A DNA stretch of 64,000 nt from Robertmurraya korlensis NBRC 107688 (GTDB taxonomy: Bacteria; Bacillota; Bacilli; Bacillales; Cytobacillaceae), in assembly GCF_001591645.1 (NCBI RefSeq), contig NZ_BCVH01000018.1, positions 30,306 to 94,305 of the forward strand, read 5' to 3'. A program made the translations under genes and the position numbers. Within the stretch, counting starts at the first letter, position 1, and each line of letters starts with the position of its first letter. Below the pieces are notes generated by a model. The model worked only from the letters and a program-made list of their open reading frames with translations, was not told where the DNA came from and made no database searches. Below are positions 51,064 through 61,453 of the stretch, in pieces.

Positions 51064-52089
51064 TTACCCAATGTGTATTCCAGCTTGGCTTGATACCGTT
51101 CCGATTGCATAGGCTTTTTCTCCACTTTCATTAAAGAAGTTGATAACATCTTCTGCAATCTTCTGATCAACTGCTACTACCATGCCAGTACCCATGTTAA
51201 AGATATTATACATTTCCTTACGATCAAGCTCACCAAGCTTTTCAAGCAAATTAAAAATGGCTGGTACCGCCCAGTTTGACTCTTCTAAATCTGCTCCTAA
51301 GCCATCTGGTAACATACGTGGAATATTCTCTACAAATCCACCGCCAGTAATATGAGCCATTCCTTTAATCTCAAACTTTTTCAAAGCTGCTAAAAGGGGC
51401 TTCACATAGATTTTTGTTGGTTGCAGTAATTCCTCTCCTAGAGTAGACCCTAGCTCATCAACGTACTGAGTGAGTTCAAGACCTGCTTTTTCTAGTAAAA
51501 TCTTACGAACTAGTGAAAAGCCATTGCTGTGTAAGCCGCTTGACGCAAGTCCAATAAGCACGTCACCTGCTTGAATCGAAGCACCGTTAACTAAAGCAGA
51601 TTTTTCACAAGCTCCTACAGAGAATCCAGCAAGGTCATACTCTTCCTCGCTGTACATACCAGGCATTTCAGCTGTCTCTCCTCCGACAAGTGCACAGCCA
51701 GCTTGTTCACAACCGTCCGCAATCCCCTTAACAATTGCTTCAATCTTGCTAGGCTCAGCTTTTCCACAAGCAATATAATCTAAAAAGTAAAGCGGCTCTG
51801 CCCCTTGAACAACGATATCGTTCACACACATAGCTACCGCATCAATCCCGATGGTGTCATGCTTATCTAGCATGAATGCTAGCATTAATTTCGTTCCTAC
51901 GCCATCCGTTCCAGAGACGAGCACCGGCTCCTTCAGATTTAGACTCGATAGGTCAAACATCCCACCAAATCCACCTAAGCCGCCAAGCACTCCTGGACGA
52001 ATCGTACGCTCTACATGCTTCTTCATTCGGGAGACAGCTTCGTATCCAGCCTCAATATCTACCCCAGCTTGTTTATAAGCATTTGCCAT
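51064..52089 (-). CDS. purM: Phosphoribosylformylglycinamidine cyclo-ligase (AIR synthetase) PurM
   Basis: 341 aa. Features: [19 protein letters not shown] at the start, [14 protein letters not shown] near residue 35, [17 protein letters not shown] near 58, [20 protein letters not shown] near 137, and [16 protein letters not shown] near 243. It closes the imidazole ring to form AIR using ATP. Unlike the rest of the operon it is separated from its upstream neighbour purF by 167 bp containing repeats and a hairpin. Confidence 0.97.
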   Translation of the reverse strand: MANAYKQAGVDIEAGYEAVSRMKKHVERTIRPGVLGGLGGFGGMFDLSSLNLKEPVLVSGTDGVGTKLMLAFMLDKHDTIGIDAVAMCVNDIVVQGAEPLYFLDYIACGKAEPSKIEAIVKGIADGCEQAGCALVGGETAEMPGMYSEEEYDLAGFSVGACEKSALVNGASIQAGDVLIGLASSGLHSNGFSLVRKILLEKAGLELTQYVDELGSTLGEELLQPTKIYVKPLLAALKKFEIKGMAHITGGGFVENIPRMLPDGLGADLEESNWAVPAIFNLLEKLGELDRKEMYNIFNMGTGMVVAVDQKIAEDVINFFNESGEKAYAIGTVSSQAGIHIG

Positions 52090-52105
52090 TGTAAAAACCC
52101 TCCAT

Positions 52106-52195
52106 AGAAAAGCGCAAGCGTCTAAAGTAGACGCCAGTGCTAGACATTTTTATAAGAAAAGCGCAAGCGCCCGTCTAGCGCAGCTAGACACTGTT
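52106..52195. repeat. Pair of AAGCG-type repeats inside the purine operon
   Basis: AGAAAAGCGCAAGCG occurs at 52106-52120 and again at 52155-52169; the second continues CCCGTCTAGC as in the copy at 36749. The insert lies between purF and purM, where related operons usually have only a few bases. Confidence 0.65.
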
Positions 52196-52228
52196 CAAAG
52201 TTCAATATTATCTTCTTTCTTCGCTTCT

Positions 52229-52255
52229 AAAGAAAAGGCAGCATGTGCTGCTGCC
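52229..52255 (-). terminator. Terminator-like hairpin after purF, inside the purine operon
   Basis: On the minus strand GGCAGCA-GCACA-TGCTGCC is followed by TTTTCTTT. It directly follows the purF stop and could reduce expression of purM, purN, purH and purD, or be read through. Confidence 0.5.
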
Positions 52256-52256
52256 A

Positions 52257-53669
52257 TTATTTGACCGTTTCTAATGTTAGTTCAGTTGGATAAATTTCCG
52301 TTGGGTATTTACCCGTAAAGCAAGCCAAGCATTGCCCGCAATGATCCTCTCTTGGATCCTTCCCGATGGCTCCAAGCATTCCCTCGACACTCAAGAAGGT
52401 AAGTGAATCTGCACCAATCATCTCACGAATTTCCTCAGGCGAAAGCTTAGAAGCAATTAACTCTTCTCTTGTAGATGTATCAATCCCATAGAAGCATGGG
52501 TTTTGAATAGGAGGGGAGCTAATAACCACATGTACTTCCTTTGCTCCCGCTTCCTTTAACATCGTTACAATTCTACGGCTAGTTGTTCCTCTAACTATCG
52601 AATCATCCACCATAATGACACGCTTGCCCTCAACCACTCCACGAACAGGAGAAAGCTTCATCTTAACCCCTTGCTCACGTAAAGCTTGAGAAGGCTGGAT
52701 AAACGTACGTCCCACATAACGGTTTTTAATTAAGCCCATTTCATAAGGAATTCCTGACTGTTCTGCATATCCAATCGCTGCTGAAATACTAGAATCAGGA
52801 ACACCTGTTACGACATCCGCTTCAATAGGAACTTCTAATGCAAGCTTCTTCCCCATTTCTTTTCTTGCGGTATGAACATTAATTCCTTGGATATTGCTAT
52901 CTGGTCTTGAAAAATAAACATACTCCATCGTACACATTGCTTGGTTTGATGCTAGAGAATACATTTCTGAATGAATGCCATTTGCATTAATTGTAATTAA
53001 CTCACCTGGTAACACATCACGAACGAACTCTGCACCCACTACGTCAAAGGCACAAGTCTCTGATGCCACCACATACGCATCACCCAGTTTTGCGATAGAT
53101 AATGGTCGCATGCCGTTCGGATCAAGGGCAACCATTAACTCATTTTCCGTCATGATCAAAAAGGCATATGCCCCTTTTAACATCGTTAAAGCCGTTTTCA
53201 CACGATCTTTAATGGATGAAAATCCACCACGGCGAATTAAATGGGCCAGAACTTCTGTATCAGAACTCGTTTGAAAAATACTTCCTTGGCCCTCAAGCTG
53301 AAGCTTCAGCTGATTGGCATTCACAAGGTTTCCATTATGTGCAAGTGCTAGACTGCCCGTCTGTGAGTTGAAGAGAAGCGGTTGAACATTCTCATAACCG
53401 CCTCCTCCAGCTGTTGCATAACGAACATGCCCAATTGCTGCATTTCCCGTCATTTCTTCCATCGCCTTAGCCGTAAAGATCTCGGCAACAAGACCTTCCC
53501 CTTTTAAGCCCTTCAATCTCTGTTGATCAGAAACCACCATTCCCGTTCCTTCCTGACCACGATGCTGAAGGCTATGCAATCCGTAATACGTGAGTTGTGC
53601 AGCGTCCGAATGGCCCCAAATACCAAAAATACCACACTCTTCATTTAACCCCTTTAGCTCAGCAAGCAT
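52257..53669 (-). CDS. purF: Amidophosphoribosyltransferase PurF
   Basis: 470 aa from an ATG at 53669 following AAAGGGGC; a further ATG at 53687 lies before that site. The protein begins [20 protein letters not shown], so an 11-residue propeptide is removed to expose Cys12, the glutaminase nucleophile, as in B. subtilis. Other features: [12 protein letters not shown] near residue 115, and the PRPP site [18 protein letters not shown] near 352. Four cysteines (for example [15 protein letters not shown] near the end) bind the oxygen-sensitive 4Fe-4S cluster. First committed step of the pathway. Its start overlaps purL by 16 bp. Confidence 0.97.
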   Translation of the reverse strand: MLAELKGLNEECGIFGIWGHSDAAQLTYYGLHSLQHRGQEGTGMVVSDQQRLKGLKGEGLVAEIFTAKAMEEMTGNAAIGHVRYATAGGGGYENVQPLLFNSQTGSLALAHNGNLVNANQLKLQLEGQGSIFQTSSDTEVLAHLIRRGGFSSIKDRVKTALTMLKGAYAFLIMTENELMVALDPNGMRPLSIAKLGDAYVVASETCAFDVVGAEFVRDVLPGELITINANGIHSEMYSLASNQAMCTMEYVYFSRPDSNIQGINVHTARKEMGKKLALEVPIEADVVTGVPDSSISAAIGYAEQSGIPYEMGLIKNRYVGRTFIQPSQALREQGVKMKLSPVRGVVEGKRVIMVDDSIVRGTTSRRIVTMLKEAGAKEVHVVISSPPIQNPCFYGIDTSTREELIASKLSPEEIREMIGADSLTFLSVEGMLGAIGKDPREDHCGQCLACFTGKYPTEIYPTELTLETVK

Positions 53670-55873
53670 GGGATTGCCCCTTTCCAAGCCTTTTCTAGCG
53701 TAGAAACTGGTTGAGAAACGACCAATTCCTCACCACAAGTTATTTTTAAAACAGATGAATCTGTTACTGTACCGATATATGTTGCATCTACTAAGCTCTC
53801 AAATTGAGCTTGGTTTTCCTTTTTCACCGTTAATACGAAGCGAGATTGCGACTCACTAAATAGTGCCGTTGTCGCTTCACCTTGAAGGGTTACATTTGCT
53901 CCTAGATTTTCGCTACCCATTAAGCTTTCAGCAAGTGCTACCGCTACTCCACCTTCAGACACGTCATGCGCAGATGCTACTACTCCTGCACGAATCGCTG
54001 AAAGAACTTGCTTTTGAGCCTTCTCTTCTACCTCTAGGTTCAGTTCAGGTGCCTTACCAAAAATATTGTTGTTTGTCAGCTTTTGAAGCTCACTTCCACC
54101 AAATTCAGGCTTCGTTTCCCCTATTAAATAAATCAAGTCCCCAGCAGCTTTAAAGCTTTGCGTGGTAATATGATCGATATCTTCGATTAACCCAACCATT
54201 CCAACTACCGGTGTTGGATAAACAGCCGTTCCACTTCTTTCATTATAAAGTGATACGTTTCCACCGATTACTGGTGTACTTAAAACGTTACACGCTTCAC
54301 TCATTCCATCCACCGATTTTTCAATCTGCCAGAAAATTTCTGGCTTCTCTGGATTTCCGAAGTTTAAGCAGTCTGTGATTGCAAGTGGCACGCCACCAGA
54401 AGCAACGATATTACGTGCCGCTTCAGCAACTGCGATTTTTCCGCCTGTTTCTGGATCCAAGTAAAGGTAGCGAGAATTACAGTCCGTTGTCATCGCTAGC
54501 GCTTTTCTTGTTCCGCGAATACGGACCACTGCTGCATCACTTCCTGGAGCTACAACCGTACTCGTACGAACCATATAATCGTATTGATTGTAAACCCATT
54601 CTTTGCTTGCAATCGTCGCTTGCTTAAGAAGATTTACTAACGTTTCGTTATGGTCTGTTACTTCTGGTACTGTGTTCTCCATCGCCTGGAACTCACGGAA
54701 GTACGCAGGTTCTGATGATGGCTTATGGTAAACTGGTGCTTCTTCTGCCAGTGCATCAGCAGGAACATTCGCTACTACTTCACCGTTATGAACTAAGCGA
54801 AGCATTTTGTCGTCAGTAACCACTCCGATAGCAACTGCATCTAAATCGTACTTAGAAACGATATCAACAATTTCTTGTTCACGTCCCTTTTCTACAACGA
54901 TTAGCATACGCTCCTGTGATTCAGAAAGCATCATTTCGTAAGCTGTCATGCCCTTTTCACGCTGTGGTACAAGATCTAGATTCATTTCAATCCCAGAGCC
55001 AGCTTTACTTGCCATCTCTGCAGACGAGCTAGTAAGACCCGCAGCTCCCATGTCTTGAATCCCAACAAGAGCATCACATTTTACTAATTCAAGGCAAGCT
55101 TCTAAAAGCAGCTTCTCCATAAATGGATCTCCGACTTGAACCGCTGGGCGCTTTTCGTCTGATGACTCTGTTAACTCTTCGGATGCGAACGTGGCACCGT
55201 GGATACCATCACGACCTGTTTTAGCTCCTATATACATAACCGTGTTTCCAACGCCATGCGCTTGACCTTTTTTAATATCCTTGTGATCAATTAAGCCCAC
55301 ACACATAGCGTTAACTAGTGGATTACCTTCGTAACAAGCGTCAAACTGAATTTCCCCACCTACTGTCGGAATACCGATACAGTTTCCGTAACCAGCGATA
55401 CCAGCAACGACTTCTTTAAACAAATATTGAACACGGCTCGATGCATCTAACTCACCGAAACGTAGAGAATTTAACAACGCGATTGGTCTAGCACCCATGG
55501 AGAACACGTCACGGATAATTCCGCCCACTCCTGTAGCTGCCCCTTGATACGGCTCGATTGCAGATGGATGGTTATGACTTTCGATTTTAAAAACAACGGC
55601 CTGCTCGTCACCGATATCGACAATTCCTGCACCTTCTCCAGGACCTTGAAGAACATGAGCTCCTGATGTTGGGAACTTGCGAAGAACAGGCTTAGAGTTT
55701 TTGTAGCTACAATGCTCTGACCACATAACAGAGAACAAACCTGTTTCCGTATAGTTTGGCGTACGTCCAAGAATGTCTTCTACCATTTGAAATTCTTCGT
55801 CAGTCAAGCCCATTTGTGAATAGATTTTCTCTTGTTTAATTTGCTCCGGACTTGGCTCAAGCTTTAACAACAT
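53654..55873 (-). CDS. purL: Phosphoribosylformylglycinamidine synthase subunit PurL
   Basis: 739 aa, the small form that works with separate PurQ and PurS. Features: [20 protein letters not shown] near residue 50, [20 protein letters not shown] near 91, [19 protein letters not shown] near 265 and [20 protein letters not shown] near 645. It converts FGAR to FGAM using ATP and ammonia from PurQ. Start overlaps purQ by 17 bp. Confidence 0.97.
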   Translation of the reverse strand: MLLKLEPSPEQIKQEKIYSQMGLTDEEFQMVEDILGRTPNYTETGLFSVMWSEHCSYKNSKPVLRKFPTSGAHVLQGPGEGAGIVDIGDEQAVVFKIESHNHPSAIEPYQGAATGVGGIIRDVFSMGARPIALLNSLRFGELDASSRVQYLFKEVVAGIAGYGNCIGIPTVGGEIQFDACYEGNPLVNAMCVGLIDHKDIKKGQAHGVGNTVMYIGAKTGRDGIHGATFASEELTESSDEKRPAVQVGDPFMEKLLLEACLELVKCDALVGIQDMGAAGLTSSSAEMASKAGSGIEMNLDLVPQREKGMTAYEMMLSESQERMLIVVEKGREQEIVDIVSKYDLDAVAIGVVTDDKMLRLVHNGEVVANVPADALAEEAPVYHKPSSEPAYFREFQAMENTVPEVTDHNETLVNLLKQATIASKEWVYNQYDYMVRTSTVVAPGSDAAVVRIRGTRKALAMTTDCNSRYLYLDPETGGKIAVAEAARNIVASGGVPLAITDCLNFGNPEKPEIFWQIEKSVDGMSEACNVLSTPVIGGNVSLYNERSGTAVYPTPVVGMVGLIEDIDHITTQSFKAAGDLIYLIGETKPEFGGSELQKLTNNNIFGKAPELNLEVEEKAQKQVLSAIRAGVVASAHDVSEGGVAVALAESLMGSENLGANVTLQGEATTALFSESQSRFVLTVKKENQAQFESLVDATYIGTVTDSSVLKITCGEELVVSQPVSTLEKAWKGAIPCLLS

Positions 55874-56540
55874 GTGAGTCCCTCCATTGTTTAACGATCG
55901 ATTGGAATAGCTTTACTCCGTCTGCTCCACCTAAAAGCTGATCTACCGCTCTTTCAGGGTGTGGCATCATCCCTAATACATTTCCTTTTTCGTTCATAAT
56001 TCCAGCGATATCCTCTAAGCTACCGTTTGGATTATTCGTATATGTGAACACGATTTGCTTGTTTTCTTTTAATCTAGCTAATGTTTCTTCATCACAATAG
56101 TAGTTTCCTTCACCATGAGCGACAGGAATTTGGATGGTTTCTCCTTGCTTATAGCTACCAGAGAACATCGTTTCATTGTTTTCCACACGAAGCTCAACAT
56201 TTTTACAAATGAATTTTAGGCTTGTGTTGCGGCGCATAGCTCCAGGTAACAACCCAGCTTCTAATAGGATTTGGAATCCGTTACATACACCTAAAATTGG
56301 CTTACCAGCTTCTGCTGCCTTTACGACTTCCTTCATGACGTTACTAAAGCGAGCGATTGCACCCGTTCTTAGGTAGTCACCGTAAGAAAAACCACCTGGT
56401 AACAGAATTGCATCAAATCCTTCTAAGCTAGTGGCATCATGCCATACATATTCTACTTCTTCCCCTAATTCGTCCTTAATCGCATGATACATGTCGATGT
56501 CACAGTTGGAGCCAGGGAACACGATTACCGCAAACTTCAC
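55857..56540 (-). CDS. purQ: Phosphoribosylformylglycinamidine synthase subunit PurQ (glutaminase)
   Basis: 227 aa class I amidotransferase. Features: [20 protein letters not shown] at the start, [20 protein letters not shown] near residue 48, the nucleophile Cys in [20 protein letters not shown] near 86, and the His/Glu pair in [10 protein letters not shown] near 195. It supplies ammonia to PurL. Overlaps purS by 4 bp. Confidence 0.97.
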   Translation of the reverse strand: MKFAVIVFPGSNCDIDMYHAIKDELGEEVEYVWHDATSLEGFDAILLPGGFSYGDYLRTGAIARFSNVMKEVVKAAEAGKPILGVCNGFQILLEAGLLPGAMRRNTSLKFICKNVELRVENNETMFSGSYKQGETIQIPVAHGEGNYYCDEETLARLKENKQIVFTYTNNPNGSLEDIAGIMNEKGNVLGMMPHPERAVDQLLGGADGVKLFQSIVKQWRDSHVVKA

Positions 56541-56791
56541 TGTGCAACAACCTCCTCAATCTCATAACGATAGTCTTCAATGACCGTGTTAGCTAGGATT
56601 TTTTCACAAACTTCTTTCACTACTTCTTCTACATCACGATCTGATTTTTCAACTGTTAGTTCCATATATTTTCCGATTCGAACATCTGATACCGCCTGAT
56701 AATTTAACGAATGTAGTGAATGAACAACGGCTGTTCCTTGTGGATCTAGTACACTCTCTCTTAACGTTACAAACACTTTTACTTTATACAT
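56537..56791 (-). CDS. purS: Phosphoribosylformylglycinamidine synthase subunit PurS
   Basis: 84 aa. Typical Pur[21 protein letters not shown] at the start, [15 protein letters not shown] near residue 32 and a C-terminal helix. PurS links PurQ and PurL in the enzyme complex. Overlaps purC by 8 bp and purQ by 4 bp. Confidence 0.95.
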   Translation of the reverse strand: MYKVKVFVTLRESVLDPQGTAVVHSLHSLNYQAVSDVRIGKYMELTVEKSDRDVEEVVKEVCEKILANTVIEDYRYEIEEVVAQ

Positions 56792-57503
56792 GTTGTGGTC
56801 CCCCTAATTTTTCAAGTATGGTTTCATAAGCATCCGTTAAACTTCCTAAATCGCGGCGAAATACATCCTTATCAAACTTTTCATTTGTGACCGCATCCCA
56901 AAGGCGGCATGTGTCTGGGGAGATTTCATCAGCAAGTAACAACTCACCAGCTGTATTCTTCCCAAACTCTAGTTTAAAATCGATTAAACGAATCCCTAAT
57001 TCTTTGAAAAAGCTTGATAAAGTAGCATTTACATTCAGTGCTTTCTCTTTCAATTGCGCTACCTCTTCAGGAGTGGCAAGCTTTAATTCTTCTACATGAT
57101 CATCTGTGATAAGTGGATCACCTAATGCATCATCCTTTAAATAAAACTCCACTAATGGCTTTGACAGCTCTTTGCCTTCCTCGACACCCAGGCGTTTTGA
57201 AAAACTTCCAGCTGCCACATTACGAACGACTACTTCAAGAGGAACAATTTCAACCTTTTGTACAAGCTGCTCTGTCTCAGAAAGGCGCTTTACAAAATGA
57301 GAAGGAATACCAGCATCATGAAGCTTTAAAAATAACAAACTAGTAATCTCGTTATTCAAACGACCCTTTCCATCGATCGTTGCCTTTTTTTCACCATTAA
57401 AAGCAGTAGCTGAATCCTTGTACTCAATCCAAACAATTTGTTCATCATCCGTTTTGTACACCCGTTTCGCCTTGCCTTCGTATAATAAGGAACCTTTTTC
57501 CAT
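56784..57503 (-). CDS. purC: SAICAR synthetase PurC
   Basis: 239 aa. Features: LLYEGKAKRVYKTDD at the start, DSATAFNGEKKATIDGKG near residue 31, VVRNVAAGSFSKRLGVEEG near 94, LIDFKLEFGKN near 172 and LADEISPDTCRLWD near 192. It joins aspartate to CAIR with ATP. A 79-bp gap, with an imperfect GAAGCG/CGCTTC hairpin, separates it from purB. Confidence 0.96.
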   Translation of the reverse strand: MEKGSLLYEGKAKRVYKTDDEQIVWIEYKDSATAFNGEKKATIDGKGRLNNEITSLLFLKLHDAGIPSHFVKRLSETEQLVQKVEIVPLEVVVRNVAAGSFSKRLGVEEGKELSKPLVEFYLKDDALGDPLITDDHVEELKLATPEEVAQLKEKALNVNATLSSFFKELGIRLIDFKLEFGKNTAGELLLADEISPDTCRLWDAVTNEKFDKDVFRRDLGSLTDAYETILEKLGGPQHV

Positions 57504-57582
57504 TAGTAATCGTACCTCCTGAATCGGAATATTGGCAATTTTTTGAGTAGAAGCGCCGCTGGGACGCTTCCTATATTATCTT

Positions 57583-58875
57583 TTACAATCCTAAACGTTC
57601 AAAAATCGTATCTACGTGCTTGATATGGTAGTTGTAGTCGAAGCAATCTTCAATTTCAGCTGGGCTTAACTTGCTTGTGATTAGTTCATCACTTTCGATT
57701 AGTGAGCGGAAGTGAACTTGCTTTTCCCAAGCTTCCATAGCTCTTGGTTGAACGGTATCGTATGCTTGTTCACGAGTTAATCCTTTGTCAATAAGAGCCA
57801 GCAGAACACGTTGTGAGTAGATCAAGCCTAGTGTACGATCCATGTTTCTCTTCATATTTTCTGGGAAGACCGTTAAGTTTTTAACGATGTTTCCAAAACG
57901 GTTCAGCATGTAATTTAGAGCAATCGTCGCATCTGGAAGGATCACTCTTTCAGCAGATGAATGAGAAATATCTCTTTCATGCCAAAGGGAAACATTTTCG
58001 TAAGCGGTCATCATGTATCCACGAATCACACGAGCAAGTCCTGTCATATTTTCAGACCCAATTGGATTTCTCTTATGTGGCATAGCCGAAGATCCTTTTT
58101 GACCCTTAGCGAAAAATTCTTCCACTTCACGCGTTTCACTCTTTTGTAACCCACGTACTTCCGTTGCAAATTTTTCAATCGATGTAGCAATTAGAGCAAT
58201 CGTGCTCATATAGTGTGCATGACGGTCACGTTGCAACGTTTGGGTTGAGATCGGAGCTGGCTTAATTCCAAGCTTTTCACAAACATATTTTTCAACAAAC
58301 GGTTCAATGTTTGCGTACGTTCCAACTGCACCTGAAATTTTTCCGTATTCGATGCCTTCTGCTGCCTGCTTAAAGCGTTCAAGATTACGTTTCATCTCTT
58401 CGTACCAAAGAGCAAGCTTTAAACCGAATGTAGTAGGTTCTGCGTGTACTCCGTGTGTACGTCCCATCATTACCGTATGCTTATGCTCGATAGCTTTATT
58501 TTTTAAGATTTCAACAAAGTTCTCTAAGTCTTTTAAAAGGATATCATTTGCTTGCTTGAGTAAATAAGAAAGTGCTGTATCAACCACATCTGTAGAAGTT
58601 AGTCCGTAATGTACCCATTTACGCTCTTCTCCAAGAGTTTCAGAAACCGCTCTTGTAAAAGCTACTACATCATGACGTGTTTCTTGTTCAATCTCATTAA
58701 TACGGTCAATATTGAAAGAAGCATTCTTACGGATTTTTTCAACATCCTCTTTCGGAATCTCACCTAGCTCTACCCATGCCTCACAAGCAAGGATTTCTAC
58801 TTCAAGCCATGCCTTAAAACGATTTTCCTCAGTCCAAATAGCTCCCATTTCCGGGCGTGTATAACGATCAATCAT
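57583..58875 (-). CDS. purB: Adenylosuccinate lyase PurB
   Basis: 430 aa. Features: [20 protein letters not shown] at the start, [18 protein letters not shown] near residue 88, [16 protein letters not shown] near 138 with the catalytic His, and the fumarase-family signature [17 protein letters not shown] near 262. It acts twice: on SAICAR in IMP synthesis and on adenylosuccinate in AMP synthesis. It is 3 bp from purK. Confidence 0.97.
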   Translation of the reverse strand: MIDRYTRPEMGAIWTEENRFKAWLEVEILACEAWVELGEIPKEDVEKIRKNASFNIDRINEIEQETRHDVVAFTRAVSETLGEERKWVHYGLTSTDVVDTALSYLLKQANDILLKDLENFVEILKNKAIEHKHTVMMGRTHGVHAEPTTFGLKLALWYEEMKRNLERFKQAAEGIEYGKISGAVGTYANIEPFVEKYVCEKLGIKPAPISTQTLQRDRHAHYMSTIALIATSIEKFATEVRGLQKSETREVEEFFAKGQKGSSAMPHKRNPIGSENMTGLARVIRGYMMTAYENVSLWHERDISHSSAERVILPDATIALNYMLNRFGNIVKNLTVFPENMKRNMDRTLGLIYSQRVLLALIDKGLTREQAYDTVQPRAMEAWEKQVHFRSLIESDELITSKLSPAEIEDCFDYNYHIKHVDTIFERLGL

Positions 58876-58878
58876 GTT

Positions 58879-60033
58879 TTATCCTCCGATCAATTCTTCA
58901 GTTTTACTCCAAATCCCGCTGTGTTCAATTTCTGCTAATGCTTCTTCTACGTTTTCACGAAGCAAGGTAATATGCCCCATCTTCCTCTTGATTTTCGGTT
59001 CTATCTTTCCATAAAGATGAATCTTCCAATCGGTCACAGAAGGAATGGCGTTAAGGACAGCTTCTTGATGTTCTCCCAATATATTCACCATAACAGCTGG
59101 TTTTAAAAGAGTCGTTTTTCCTAGCGGTAGGTTACAAACCGCACGCACATGCTGTTCAAACTGTGATGTTTCACAAGCTTCAATGGTGTAGTGTCCCGAA
59201 TTATGAGGTCTAGGAGCCAGCTCGTTGATATAAAGCTCATCATCCTTTGCAAGAAACATCTCCACTGCCAGCGTGCCGACCAACTGTAATTCAGTTGCTA
59301 GCTTTTCAGCGAGTTGCAATGCTTTTTCAGCTGCGTTTCTACTGATTCGAGCCGGAACAATGGTTTCATGTAAAATATTGTCTTGATGGATATTCTCCCC
59401 AATTGGAAACACTTCAGTCTGCCCGCTAGCACTTCGAACGACGATCACCGATATTTCCTTTTCAAACGGAATCCACTTTTCCAATACACATGGACCATGC
59501 TCTAGTAATTTTTCAGCTAGTAGGAAATCATTTTGTGTCTTTATAACCAGCTGACCTTTGCCATCGTATCCACCAGTAGCTGTCTTTAAAACGGCAGGAA
59601 ATCCAAGCCTTTTTATATTATCATAAATGTCTTGTGCAGATAGAATGACCGCATAAGGTGCTACCTTCACTCCGGCCTTTTCTATTGCAGCTTTTTCTGT
59701 CATTCGATTTTGAGTAACTTCTAGCAATTTGGTTCCTTGTGGTACATATGCATGATCAGCGAGCCATTTCAATGCTTCTGCATCAATATTTTCAAACTCA
59801 TATGTGATGACATCACTCACGCTCGCAAGTTCTTTGATTGCCTCAAGATCGTTATACCCTGCCACGATGCTAATATCTGATACTTGGCCACAAGGAGAAT
59901 CTTCCGCAGGATCAAGTACAGCCACTCGGTATCCTTGAGCTTTTGCCGATAAGGCCATCATTTTGCCTAATTGTCCACCACCGATAATCCCAATCGTTTG
60001 TCCTGGCAAAATCACTGGATTAGACAAGTTCAT
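58879..60033 (-). CDS. purK: N5-carboxyaminoimidazole ribonucleotide synthase PurK
   Basis: 384 aa from the ATG at 60033 (a GTG one codon before is also possible), overlapping the end of purE by 14 bp. ATP-grasp features: [20 protein letters not shown] at the start, [16 protein letters not shown] near residue 40, [19 protein letters not shown] near 146, [17 protein letters not shown] near 265. It makes N5-CAIR from AIR, ATP and bicarbonate. Confidence 0.96.
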   Translation of the reverse strand: MNLSNPVILPGQTIGIIGGGQLGKMMALSAKAQGYRVAVLDPAEDSPCGQVSDISIVAGYNDLEAIKELASVSDVITYEFENIDAEALKWLADHAYVPQGTKLLEVTQNRMTEKAAIEKAGVKVAPYAVILSAQDIYDNIKRLGFPAVLKTATGGYDGKGQLVIKTQNDFLLAEKLLEHGPCVLEKWIPFEKEISVIVVRSASGQTEVFPIGENIHQDNILHETIVPARISRNAAEKALQLAEKLATELQLVGTLAVEMFLAKDDELYINELAPRPHNSGHYTIEACETSQFEQHVRAVCNLPLGKTTLLKPAVMVNILGEHQEAVLNAIPSVTDWKIHLYGKIEPKIKRKMGHITLLRENVEEALAEIEHSGIWSKTEELIGG

Positions 60034-60508
60034 CACTACTTTCCAAAACGGCTTGTTTCGTTTGTTCTCTTTTTTCTTGGAGTTTTAAAGCAATCTCTTC
60101 ATTGAATGCCCCCAGCATTTGTGCTGCTAGCAGTCCTGCATTAGTAGCACCTGCCGTTCCAATGGCAACTGTTGCTACCGGAACCCCTCCAGGCATTTGC
60201 ACAATGGACAGTAGGGAGTCTAAACCGTTCAACGCCCTTGATTGCACCGGAACCCCAATGACAGGCAATATTGTTTTTGCTGCCACCATTCCAGGTAGGT
60301 GCGCTGCTCCACCAGCACCAGCAATGATTACCTTAATTCCACGTTCACGAGCAGTTTCCGCATATTCAAACATCAAGTCTGGTGTACGATGGGCAGATAC
60401 AACCTTTTTTTCGTAAGGTATATTTAAATCATCTAGCACTGTACATGCTAGTTTCATAGTTTCCCAATCTGATTTGCTTCCCATAATAATTCCAACTAGT
60501 GCTTCCAT
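60020..60508 (-). CDS. purE: N5-carboxyaminoimidazole ribonucleotide mutase PurE
   Basis: 162 aa from the ATG at 60508, with GGAGGGG just upstream; the longer frame from 60544 runs into the leader terminator. Features: [14 protein letters not shown] at the start, [16 protein letters not shown] near residue 40, [18 protein letters not shown] near 70 and [20 protein letters not shown] near 95. It converts N5-CAIR to CAIR. First gene of the operon. Confidence 0.97.
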   Translation of the reverse strand: MEALVGIIMGSKSDWETMKLACTVLDDLNIPYEKKVVSAHRTPDLMFEYAETARERGIKVIIAGAGGAAHLPGMVAAKTILPVIGVPVQSRALNGLDSLLSIVQMPGGVPVATVAIGTAGATNAGLLAAQMLGAFNEEIALKLQEKREQTKQAVLESSDELV

Positions 60509-60537
60509 TGTACCCCTCCTGGCTAAATAATATAAAA

Positions 60538-60587
60538 AGCCCACACAGATTCCTTTCCATGACGAGGAAAGGAATCTGTCCGGGCTT
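60538..60587 (-). terminator. Riboswitch-controlled leader terminator of the purine operon
   Basis: Arms of about 21 bp (60538-60559 and 60565-60586) with one small mismatch, followed on the minus strand by TTTTTATATT. It lies 30 bp before purE and about 60 bp after the aptamer, so a guanine-bound aptamer would favour it and stop transcription. Confidence 0.88.
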
Positions 60588-60646
60588 GTTCATACAAGAT
60601 GGAAGAGACACAAAAGAAGCGCCTCTTACTCCGGGCATATCACATT

Positions 60647-60716
60647 CCTCATAGTCCGATCATTTACGGTAATCGGGTAGAAACTCATGGGCCATATTCC
60701 CATTATTATACGAGGG
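60647..60716 (-). ncRNA. Purine riboswitch aptamer (guanine/hypoxanthine class)
   Basis: The minus strand has the three-way junction of the family: P1 arms CCTCGTATAATAATGGG at the start and GACTATGAGG at the end, the conserved loops ATATGGCCCATGAGTTTCTACC given as ATATGG and GTTTCTACC, and CCGTAAATG. The specificity base in GACTATG is C, which indicates guanine/hypoxanthine; adenine riboswitches have T there. It acts with the terminator at 60538-60587. Confidence 0.93.
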
Positions 60717-60742
60717 CTATTTCTGAAATTAATCTCATGTCT

Positions 60743-60820
60743 ATATTACAATCTGTTATATAATCTGTCAATGAAATTGTCGAACGTTTATAATTTATGT
60801 ATAGTTAATGTTCGTGTTTT
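60743..60820 (-). promoter_or_regulatory. Purine operon promoter with paired PurR boxes
   Basis: On the minus strand TTGACA (60766-60771), a 17-bp spacer and TAATAT (60743-60748) form a sigma-A promoter. Upstream are two inverted CGAAC-centred boxes: one on the minus strand (ACACGAACATTA, core 60810-60814) and one reversed (AACGTTCGACAA, core 60781-60785). PurR of bacilli binds such pairs and is released by PRPP. The distal box touches the stop of the NETI gene. Confidence 0.75.
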
Positions 60821-61019
60821 ACTCTATTAACCGCGCTTCGAATACAATTTTCCTGGCGATCGGCTCATAAGAAACCTCTCCCGCCTCTTTTACCTCTTGA
60901 AAAACGGGCTTTTCTGTCCGCTTTACAGGAGTATACCCTTCTTTCGCCATTCGTTCAAGACAATCACTCAATGTTTCGTTTTCTTCTACTTCGAAATTTG
61001 CCTTTTTTGGTTTTGTCAT
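60819..61019 (-). CDS. NETI-motif protein (YebG-like)
   Basis: 66 codons from the ATG at 61019, preceded by GAAGGGA; an ATG at 61037 overlaps that site. The sequence KPKKANFEVEENETLSDCLE contains the family's motif (here NETL), followed by RMAKEGYTPVKRTEKPVFQE and a beta-rich end. In B. subtilis yebG lies directly upstream of purE, as here. Function unknown. Confidence 0.85.
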   Translation of the reverse strand: MTKPKKANFEVEENETLSDCLERMAKEGYTPVKRTEKPVFQEVKEAGEVSYEPIARKIVFEARLIE

Positions 61020-61217
61020 TTTTTCTAGTCCCTTCATTGTCCTTTAATAGTAACCTATTATACCCATTTATAAGATGTAATAGAAGTCTATTTGTGCTTA
61101 GCTAAGCCCTTCTTATATAGGTATCGCTTACATGTTTTTTACGGGGAAATCGTTAACAAAATGTTCATTTACATTTTGAAATGACGGGAGTATGATAATC
61201 AAAGTTTCATATTCTTA

Positions 61218-61328
61218 AATCGCTGAAACCATTGGTACGGGGGACCCAAAACGTCCTGGGGTGAATCCTTTTATTAGGTAGGGCTACTCATGAGGCCCGA
61301 ATCCGACAGCTAACCTCGTAAGCGTTTT
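61218..61328 (+). ncRNA. c-di-AMP riboswitch (ydaO-yuaA type)
   Basis: Conserved parts in order: AAATCGCTGAA, ACGGGGGACCCAAAACG, TGGGGTGAATCC, AGGTAGGG, ACTCATGAGGCCCGAATCCG and CAGCTAACCTCGTAAGCGTT. This is the ydaO class that senses cyclic di-AMP and shuts off potassium uptake genes, fitting the kimA gene 125 bp downstream. Confidence 0.95.
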
Positions 61329-61346
61329 TTGAGAAGGAAGGTGGAG

Positions 61347-61410
61347 CTTGTAGAGCAAATTTGCTAATGTCTACAAGTCTTATTCTTGATGACTTTGTAG
61401 GCTTTTTTTT
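61347..61410 (+). terminator. Expression platform of the c-di-AMP riboswitch
   Basis: CTACAAGTC (61371-61379) can pair with GACTTTGTAG (61391-61400), followed by TTTTTTTT, forming a terminator. The same CTACAAG can instead pair with CTTGTAGA at 61347-61354, an alternative hairpin that would prevent it. c-di-AMP should favour the terminator. Confidence 0.75.
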
Positions 61411-61453
61411 GTGGATTTTTTTCATTATATCTTGGTAGATGGTGGTGTAAAAC

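Noticed and set aside
60647..60716. Adenine-specific riboswitch
   Set aside because: The deciding base in GACTATG is C, which indicates guanine/hypoxanthine.
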